Source of the DNA: Planctomycetota bacterium | GTDB lineage: Bacteria > Planctomycetota > Phycisphaerae > Phycisphaerales > UBA1924 | Length of the DNA: 64,000 nucleotides | Reading direction: 5' to 3' | Assembly: GCA_017303555.1 (NCBI GenBank) | Contig: JAFLCN010000001.1 | Span: forward strand, 372,001 to 436,000 | Shown: one piece after another, positions 55,027 to 61,300 of the stretch | Numbering within the stretch: the stretch's first letter is position 1 | How the letters are laid out: each line of letters begins with the position of its first letter | The notes under the pieces: model-generated | The model's input: only the letters and a program-made list of their open reading frames with translations | Told to the model about the DNA's origin: nothing | Databases searched by the model: none | Position numbers and translations under genes: made by a program

Positions 55027-56133
55027 CTATTTTTTCCGTAGCACTGTGTAGTGCGTGAAGATCGATTCCTTCAGGTTTTCCGGCGTCATTTCGGGGTCGG
55101 GGAAGTAGACAAACCAGTATTTGTGCATCACCTCGTCGTCCACCTGGTCGAACGCAAGGACCTCGAAGCCGACTTTCTCGGCGAGTGCGCGATCGAAGGG
55201 GAAGCGGCCGTCGGCCATCGGAAGGAACGGCTTGTCGGCGGGATTCTGCGCGGGGGCGATGTTGTACACAAGCATCAGCCCGCCGGGCTTGAGCGCGTCG
55301 TACACCGCTTTCAGAAATGTTTCATCTTCGACGCCGAGCTTGATGAGCATGCGCTCGTCGGCTTGTCGCTCGGGATGGATGTAGCCCTTCTTGAGCGTGT
55401 TCTTGCTGATAAAGAGGTCGTAGTTGCCGCCCACTGCTTTCGAGATTGCGGGGTCGGCGGGCCATTTGCCGCTGTGCAGCGCGATGTTTCCGGTTTTACC
55501 TTTCGTGACGGATTCGATGGCGCCCTGATCACCGGGCGATGAATACAGCGCGGCGAACATCGGCTCGACCTCGACACCTTGTGCATCGGCGCCGAGCGAT
55601 GCGAGCATGCGGAGATGCCCGATGCTGCCGTATCCGAAGTCGAGGACGCGCATTCCCTCCCACGACTTCACGCCGAACTTGCCGGCGATGTCGAAGGCCC
55701 GGGCGTAGTTCAGAGGCGTGCCGTAGCCGGTGTAGTAATAGAACCGCTCGTCGCACTCGCGGGGCTTGAACTTTGCCTGCTCTTCGGCGCTCAGCTTTTT
55801 CCATGCGGCCTCGGACAGAGCCAATCCGCGCTCGCGATCTCGATAGATCACGCGGAGGCTGATCGAGGGAAGGTCTGCCGCGGCAGAAAGAAACGAGCGG
55901 GCCGCGTCGGTTTCGCAGAGGGCTCTGGCTGCCGCGGCCTGCGATTTCATGTCGCCGGCAACTGCAACCGGGGCTGGCTTCGGTGTGGGAGCAGCGGCAG
56001 TTGCGGGCGTTGCTGTCTGGGGGGGCGTATCCGCAGACGCCACCCGCGCAAGCCCGATGAGCCCCAGAGCCCCGATGGCAATGCCGCAGGCCGTCAGCAA
56101 CAGCGCGATCCGTTCGTCCCAGGTGCGTTTCAT
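55027..56133 (-). CDS. Exported class I methyltransferase-like protein
   Basis: A 368-residue protein with a signal peptide or signal anchor (RIALLLTACGIAIGALGLIGLA, possible cleavage at ASA-DT) and a Pro/Ala linker. From about residue 150 it has a class I SAM-methyltransferase fold: motif I VLDFGYGSIGHLRMLASLGA with VEVEP after strand 2, NYDLFISKNTL and LKPGGLMLVYNI. The export signal is unexpected because SAM is not known to be plentiful outside the cytoplasm; the domain may work on the cytoplasmic side if the signal acts as an inverted anchor. AAGGAA lies seven nt before the ATG. The surE gene diverges. Confidence 0.75.
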   Translation of the reverse strand: MKRTWDERIALLLTACGIAIGALGLIGLARVASADTPPQTATPATAAAPTPKPAPVAVAGDMKSQAAAARALCETDAARSFLSAAADLPSISLRVIYRDRERGLALSEAAWKKLSAEEQAKFKPRECDERFYYYTGYGTPLNYARAFDIAGKFGVKSWEGMRVLDFGYGSIGHLRMLASLGADAQGVEVEPMFAALYSSPGDQGAIESVTKGKTGNIALHSGKWPADPAISKAVGGNYDLFISKNTLKKGYIHPERQADERMLIKLGVEDETFLKAVYDALKPGGLMLVYNIAPAQNPADKPFLPMADGRFPFDRALAEKVGFEVLAFDQVDDEVMHKYWFVYFPDPEMTPENLKESIFTHYTVLRKK

Positions 56134-56239
56134 GTGTCGGTTCCTTCCCCCGATCCGCTCTACCGCCGAGGGTTTCCGGGGTTGCGGTGTCTTGCGGTGA
56201 GAAGTTGAAGGCGTGTGTGCCGCGCGGTTCTGCTTTACC

Positions 56240-56245
56240 TACGCT
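56240..56245 (+). promoter_or_regulatory. Weak -10 box just before surE
   Basis: TACGCT (TANNNT type) seven nt before the ATG at 56253. No Shine-Dalgarno is present, so a leaderless mRNA is possible, but the box is a poor match. Confidence 0.3.
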
Positions 56246-56252
56246 GGCCCCG

Positions 56253-57089
56253 ATGAAGATCCTGCTGACAAACGACGACGGAATACGCGCCCCGGGCATC
56301 ACGCATTTGTTCGATGCACTGACCGACCCGGAGAACCGGTTCGGGGGCCCCATCTCCGCGCCCAACAGCGCCACGGCCTTTGAGATATTCACCATTGCGC
56401 CGCTGACGGTGCAGAGCGCGACGGGGCACGGGGTGACGTTTCATCAGCCCCTGATGGTCGAAGAGATTCAGGTGAATCCGCGGATGGCTGGGCTGGCGGT
56501 GGATGGGCGTCCGGCGGATTGCGTCAAGCTGGCGATCTCGAATCTGTGGGAGGAGCAGTTCGGGAAGGGAGCGAAGCCGGATTTGCTCGTGAGCGGGCTG
56601 AACTCGGGCGCGAACTGCGGGATCAATGTGATTTATTCGGGCACGGTTGCCGCGGCAATCGAAGGGGCGTTTCTGGGCGTTCCCGCGATCGCGGTGAGTT
56701 TGCACATGGGCCGGGGCCAGACGCGCTGGGATGTCGCTTCGGCAAGGGCACGCAAAGCCATCGAGATGGTGCTGGCCGGCGGCCTTCCCGATGCGCACGA
56801 GTGCATCTCGATCAACATCCCGATCACGGAATCGGGCGGGCCGATGCCGGAGACGCGGGTGTGCCCGATGAACATCCACGGGCTGCAGGACAGCTACGAG
56901 AAGCGATTCAGCCCGTCCAAAGAGCCCTACTACTGGGCGACGGGATCGGGCCTGGGGTTCAAGGGGTGCGACCCGGGGACGGACGTGGACTGGCTGAAGA
57001 AGGGCTTTGTGACGGTGACGCCTCTGATGTACGACCTGACGCGGCGGGAGCACCTTGCGCGGTGGTCTGATCGACTGGCTTCCCGATAA
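56253..57089 (+). CDS. surE: 5'/3'-nucleotidase SurE
   Basis: Metal-dependent phosphatase that removes phosphate from nucleoside 5'- or 3'-monophosphates (EC 3.1.3.5/3.1.3.6). MKILLTNDDGIRAPGI carries the Asp-Asp pair, QSATGHGVTFHQPL has the metal Ser, and LLVSGLNSGANCG the metal Asn. AVDGRPADCVKLAI and YSGTVAAAIEGAFLGVPAIAVS are family blocks. 278 residues, slightly longer than common SurE. The loop IAPLTVQSA differs from the usual APDR/APDG sequence, but metal ligands are intact. Confidence 0.93.
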   Translation: MKILLTNDDGIRAPGITHLFDALTDPENRFGGPISAPNSATAFEIFTIAPLTVQSATGHGVTFHQPLMVEEIQVNPRMAGLAVDGRPADCVKLAISNLWEEQFGKGAKPDLLVSGLNSGANCGINVIYSGTVAAAIEGAFLGVPAIAVSLHMGRGQTRWDVASARARKAIEMVLAGGLPDAHECISINIPITESGGPMPETRVCPMNIHGLQDSYEKRFSPSKEPYYWATGSGLGFKGCDPGTDVDWLKKGFVTVTPLMYDLTRREHLARWSDRLASR

Positions 57090-57101
57090 TCCCGGTCGGT
57101 C

Positions 57102-57139
57102 CAAAAACAACGGCGGCCTCGTGTTCCCACAAAGCCGCC
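57102..57139 (-). terminator. Rho-independent terminator behind the HDOD gene
   Basis: On the minus strand GGCGGCTTTGTG, loop GGAA, CACGAGGCCGCC form a 12-bp stem (57139-57112) with two G-T pairs, followed by GTTGTTTTT. It lies about 88 nt behind the HDOD stop codon and is strong. Confidence 0.9.
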
Positions 57140-57227
57140 CGAAGGGAGAAAGAGAGAGTTCGTGTCGGCGGCGGGCTTGAACGGATCCCGGCCGCCGGAA
57201 TGGACTTGTTGCACCATTCCGCGAACG

Positions 57228-58205
57228 TCATGCCAGCATGGCGTTGGCGTTCTTGACCTCGTCGGGGAAGAGCTTGCGGATGGCATCGAGCTTGACCTGA
57301 TCGAGCTTGATCTGCTCGCAGACGTCGGCGCCGATGTCGGTCACCAGCAGATCCTGGCGGAAGCCGCCTTCGAGCGCCCCGGCGAGGCGATCGGCAACGT
57401 AGACGATCGAGGCGATGGTGCGGGCCTCGTTCGGAAGCTCGAGCGGGCGGTGGTGGAAGCCGGTCGCGTAGACGAAGGGCTTCGGGAAGCGCCACTTGTC
57501 GCAGAGCGCGATTCCGAAATCCTGGTGATTCGCGCCGAAGCACTCTTCCTCGGCCTTGAGCCAGTCGGACATCGGAACGCCCTTGCTGTCGGCGCCGACC
57601 TTCTGGAGCACCTCGATCAGCTTGGCGCGATCGAACTGCATCTCGACCATGATGCCGATGTCGTGCATCAGACCGGCGAGGAAGGCTTCATCGGCAAGGC
57701 CAAGCCGCAGCGAATCGGCGAGCATCTTGCTGCCGACGGCGACGGCGTTGCTGTGGCCCCACAGATGCTTCGCGGAGAAGTTGGCCGTGAGCTCGCCGCC
57801 CCGGAAGAGCTTGGCGAGGCTGGCGGCGATGGCGATGTTCTTGACGGCGTTGAGGCCGAGCATGACGATCGCGCGGTTGATCGAGGCGATCTGACCCGGG
57901 AGGCCGTAGAACGAGGAGTTCACGACCTTGAGGATGCGGGACGAGAGCGCCGGATCGGCGGAGATGATCTTGTTCAGGTCCTGCGCCGTGCTCTTGGGGC
58001 TCTCGACGAGTTCGACGATCTTGAGCGTGATCTCAGGGAGCGTCGCGATGTGGCTGATTTCGCGGATGGCCGCGGCAACGACCTGCTCGCGCGTCGCGGG
58101 TGCGCCGGGCTTGGCGGGCGCTGCGCCGGCAACGGCATTCGCCGGGGCGGCTGAGTTCGAAGCTGCGGGAGCGACAGAAGACGGTGAGCCGGCCGGTTGT
58201 GACAT
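57228..58205 (-). CDS. HDOD domain protein
   Basis: A 325-residue cytoplasmic signalling protein. After a 60-residue Ala/Pro-rich N-terminus comes the HDOD fold: LPEITLKIVELVESPKSTAQDLNKIISADPALSSRILKVVNS and FYGLPGQIASINRAIVMLG; the region EAFLAGLMHDIGIMVEMQF resembles the HD block. HDOD proteins are metal-lacking or degenerate HD phosphohydrolase relatives linked to motility, stress and signalling regulation. AGAGGAG six nt before the ATG. The terminator lies downstream. The neuC gene is 125 nt upstream on the same strand, so co-transcription is possible. Confidence 0.9.
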   Translation of the reverse strand: MSQPAGSPSSVAPAASNSAAPANAVAGAAPAKPGAPATREQVVAAAIREISHIATLPEITLKIVELVESPKSTAQDLNKIISADPALSSRILKVVNSSFYGLPGQIASINRAIVMLGLNAVKNIAIAASLAKLFRGGELTANFSAKHLWGHSNAVAVGSKMLADSLRLGLADEAFLAGLMHDIGIMVEMQFDRAKLIEVLQKVGADSKGVPMSDWLKAEEECFGANHQDFGIALCDKWRFPKPFVYATGFHHRPLELPNEARTIASIVYVADRLAGALEGGFRQDLLVTDIGADVCEQIKLDQVKLDAIRKLFPDEVKNANAMLA

Positions 58206-58330
58206 GACATACTCCTCTGGACTGCGAGGAGATATCGGCGGGGCCTGCGCGTCACTTTGGGGCAATCGCAATGCGGGCGGAAAGACGCTCGCGACGGGCC
58301 GCTGAACATCGCAAACCCTTCAGAACGGGG

Positions 58331-59521
58331 TTAGTACGCGCAGCGTTTGCGGATCAGGGCCGGGTCATCGAAGTCGGTGGAAACAAGGACCTGCGCGATT
58401 CTCGGACCGGTGTGCCCGTCTCCATAGGGGTGTTCGGCTCGAGACGGCATCTTGTGGCATCCCACAGCGAGGGAGATCGCTCCGGAACTTGGGGATTGCA
58501 CGTGTACGACGTTGGCCGGCGATTCGCGGCCGGATTGCCTCGGGCCCACGTTCACGACGCGGCAGTTCACGGCCGCGGCCTCGATGAGCCCGGCGGACGA
58601 ATTGCCGAGGAGCAGGCCGCCGCGCGTCGCGAGACGTTTGAGAAGCCCGACGAACACCTCGCGCGGCAGATGATCGAGAAAGTGCCAGCCGTTCTCGGCG
58701 GTGCCGGCTCGCAGGACCTCCAGCACGGCTTCGCGCCCGGGATCAAAGTTGGGCGCGAGGACCAGCGTGCGTTTGCGGGAGGATGCAGCAACATCGACGA
58801 TCGCGGCGGCGTGCGAGCGCTCCTCGGCTTCGGTCAGGCCGCACGGATGGTGCAGAATCACAAGCTCCGGATCGCCGACGGCTCGCGCCTCCTCATCGTC
58901 GAGCGGAGGGATCGCGTCGAGGCCGTCGATCGCGGGCGAACCGACGTTGTGGACCCGCTCCGGGAGTTCGCCCATGCGAACGAGGCGATCGGCGCTCTGC
59001 GCCGTTGCGGCAAAGTGGATGTGCGCAAGCTTGCTGATGGCGTGGCGCATCGCCTCATCCGCGACGCCTTCGGCCCGATCGCCGCCGTGGATGTGGGCCA
59101 GGGGCACGCCGCCGACGGAGGCCGCGGATGCAGCGGCGAATGCTTCGATCCGATCGCCGAGTACGAGAACGCAATCGGCGTTGACCTTGTAGAAAGTGCG
59201 AGCAAAGCGGGTGATTCCCCGCCCCACCGCTTCGGCATCCTCGATTCGCGTCTGAGCGCCGGGCGCCTGCATCGGGACGACCGCCGCGACCCGGAAGGTG
59301 CGGCTCACCTCGGTGTGGGTGTTCGCCGGTGCGAGCAGATGGCTGCCGGCAACGAGGACCGCGGCTTCGAGCGACGGTTCGCGCCCGATCGCGGCGATGA
59401 CCGGCTTGAGCAGGCCGAACTCGGCCCTGCTGCCCGTCACGATGGCGATACGGCGCTTGCCCGGTGTCTTTGGGGCCGGTGCGAGCAACTCGAAGTCGGA
59501 TTTGGGGGGCTGGAATGCCAT
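58331..59521 (-). CDS. neuC: NeuC/LegG-type UDP-GlcNAc (or GDP-GlcNAc derivative) 2-epimerase, hydrolysing
   Basis: First committed step to a nonulosonic acid: splits the nucleotide-sugar and epimerises at C2 (ManNAc or a 2,4-diacetamido analogue). Visible blocks are RIAIVTGSRAEFGLLKPVI, VLVLGDRIEAFAAASAA, PLAHIHGGDRAEGVADEAMRHAISKLAHIHF and LLLGNSSAGLIEAAA, all typical. The ATG at 59521 has GGTGG upstream; a TTG at 59542 would overlap the stop of neuB by four nt and add seven residues. 396 residues. Whether it is NeuC or LegG cannot be read. Confidence 0.88.
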   Translation of the reverse strand: MAFQPPKSDFELLAPAPKTPGKRRIAIVTGSRAEFGLLKPVIAAIGREPSLEAAVLVAGSHLLAPANTHTEVSRTFRVAAVVPMQAPGAQTRIEDAEAVGRGITRFARTFYKVNADCVLVLGDRIEAFAAASAASVGGVPLAHIHGGDRAEGVADEAMRHAISKLAHIHFAATAQSADRLVRMGELPERVHNVGSPAIDGLDAIPPLDDEEARAVGDPELVILHHPCGLTEAEERSHAAAIVDVAASSRKRTLVLAPNFDPGREAVLEVLRAGTAENGWHFLDHLPREVFVGLLKRLATRGGLLLGNSSAGLIEAAAVNCRVVNVGPRQSGRESPANVVHVQSPSSGAISLAVGCHKMPSRAEHPYGDGHTGPRIAQVLVSTDFDDPALIRKRCAY

Positions 59522-59538
59522 GCGTTCGGGCCACCGGA

Positions 59539-60576
59539 TCAACTAAGTGAAGAAAGGTCGTCCCATCGCAGGGGTGTATCGCGTTCGACTTCCCGCACCA
59601 CGCGGTGCGAAAGAACGCGCTCGATCTCGTACGGGGGGATGCCCGTTCCCGGGCGTTTGAACGTCAGATCGCCCCGCCCGATGAGGTGCCCGACGGAAAG
59701 GGGTCGCGTCGCCACGATCGACTGGCGTGACACCGTGCGGACATCTTTCTCGATCTCGAGCACGCGCTTCATGGCCTCAACTTCGGGTGCGGGGCCGGGC
59801 GAGCGGGCGGACTGGATGTAGCGACGGAGTGCCGCGGGAGAGAGTGACGCGGCATGATCCGGTCCCTTTGCAGAGACGTCATAGGTGAAGTGCTTTTCGA
59901 GGATGGAAGCGCCCAGGGCCACGGCGAGCGCGCCGGTCTGCTCATCGGGCGTGTGGTCGCTGTAACCGACCGGGAGAGGAAGAGAACGCTTGAACTGCCG
60001 GATTCCACCGAGCTCGGCCTGCGCGAGCGGGGTCGGATAGCTGCTGACACACTGGAGCACGGCGAGGCGATCCTGGGCGGAGCGCAGCCAGACAATCGCG
60101 CGGTGCACCTCGTCCATCGTCGAGGCGCCGGTGCTGAGGATCAGCGGTTTCCCGGTCGCGCCGAGCCGATCGAGCAGCGGCTTGTGGATGATGTCGGGGC
60201 TTGCGGTCTTGTAGGCATCCCACGCGAGGCGCTCGGCCTCGGAAACGAGATCGAGACTGAAGACCGTGACGATCGCGTGGATGCCAAGAGCGTGCGCGCG
60301 ATCGACGACCAGCGCGAGCTGATCGATCGAAAGCTCAAGGCGCCGGAGCATGCCGAACGGATCGGATTCTCCCGCCGTTGCCTGGTACGCCGCGAGCGTC
60401 GATGCGCGGCTCATCAGCAGATCGGCGCGAAAGAGCTGGAACTTGACGGCGTCCGCACCGGCATCGGCAGCGGCCTGTGTGAGTTCGAGAGCGCGCTCCA
60501 CCGATCCGTCGTGATTCACGCCGATCTCGGCGATCACGTACGGCTTCTCGCCGATCTGTCGGTTACCGATCCGCAT
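59539..60576 (-). CDS. neuB: N-acetylneuraminate (or legionaminate/pseudaminate) synthase
   Basis: Condenses a ManNAc-like sugar with phosphoenolpyruvate to the nine-carbon acid. PYVIAEIGVNHDGSVERALEL, DAVKFQLFRADLL, KTASPDIIHKPLLD, STGASTMDEVHRAI, VGYSDHT and GASILEKHFTYD are all conserved NeuB elements. The C-terminal 60 residues form the SAF (antifreeze-like) domain. 345 residues, normal. It overlaps neuA by 14 nt. The kind of sugar is unresolved. Confidence 0.93.
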   Translation of the reverse strand: MRIGNRQIGEKPYVIAEIGVNHDGSVERALELTQAAADAGADAVKFQLFRADLLMSRASTLAAYQATAGESDPFGMLRRLELSIDQLALVVDRAHALGIHAIVTVFSLDLVSEAERLAWDAYKTASPDIIHKPLLDRLGATGKPLILSTGASTMDEVHRAIVWLRSAQDRLAVLQCVSSYPTPLAQAELGGIRQFKRSLPLPVGYSDHTPDEQTGALAVALGASILEKHFTYDVSAKGPDHAASLSPAALRRYIQSARSPGPAPEVEAMKRVLEIEKDVRTVSRQSIVATRPLSVGHLIGRGDLTFKRPGTGIPPYEIERVLSHRVVREVERDTPLRWDDLSSLS

Positions 60577-61300
60577 GACGCTCCTTCAGAACGGTGTCGG
60601 CGACAAGCAGGTCGGTCGGCGCATCGATATCGATGACGGCGCCCTCGGGATTGACCACTCCACGCCGGTCGAGACCGAAGAACGCGTGGGGCCCGGGTTG
60701 GACGCCCGGAATCTCCTGGAAGAGCGCACGCCTGGTGAGCGCAATGACGCCCCCGTCCGGCACAAATGCGGGGGGAAGTTCCTGTCTCCGGAAGACGCCG
60801 TGGTTGAGCACATCGCCCTCCCACGGAGAAACGCGTCCGCTCTCATCGAGGCGTGCGGTCCACCACGGGTGATGCTTGCCGACCGCTGCGTACGACTGCA
60901 CGCTGTCGCACCCGGACTTCCGCAGCAGATGAACAGCGCGGTCGATCAGGTCGGCCGGACGCACCGGAACATTGGCGTACAAGATCACGATCGGAGCGAG
61001 CGCCGGCGCATCGGCGTGGGTTTTCTCAAAGTCCAACACGGCGTGGCGGGCGGCATCGTCCACCCGGGCGGCATCGCTCGCAAGGTCCGCCGGACGGAGC
61101 GAACCGACAGCACCCGCTTCGCGCGCCAGCGCCAACATCTGCGGATCATCGCTCGACACGATGATGTGCGCCACGTGCTCCGACTCCTTCGCGGCCTCGA
61201 TGGTCCATTGGATACAGGGCTTTCCGGCGATCATCGCCGTGTTCTTGCCGGGAACACCCTTGCTTCCGCTGCGCCCCAGGATGACCGCGATGGCTTTCAT
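60563..61300 (-). CDS. neuA: CMP-nonulosonic acid cytidylyltransferase
   Basis: Activates the nine-carbon acid with CTP. AIAVILGRSGSKGVPGKNTAMI is the CTP-binding loop (usually ARGGSKG), IIVSSDDPQMLALA and VILYANVPVRPADLID the core, and FVPDGGVIALTRRALF a family block. 245 residues. Its ATG overlaps the stop of the upstream fusion gene (ATGA). ValSer in the first motif replaces the common ArgGly; still recognisable. Confidence 0.9.
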   Translation of the reverse strand: MKAIAVILGRSGSKGVPGKNTAMIAGKPCIQWTIEAAKESEHVAHIIVSSDDPQMLALAREAGAVGSLRPADLASDAARVDDAARHAVLDFEKTHADAPALAPIVILYANVPVRPADLIDRAVHLLRKSGCDSVQSYAAVGKHHPWWTARLDESGRVSPWEGDVLNHGVFRRQELPPAFVPDGGVIALTRRALFQEIPGVQPGPHAFFGLDRRGVVNPEGAVIDIDAPTDLLVADTVLKERHADR

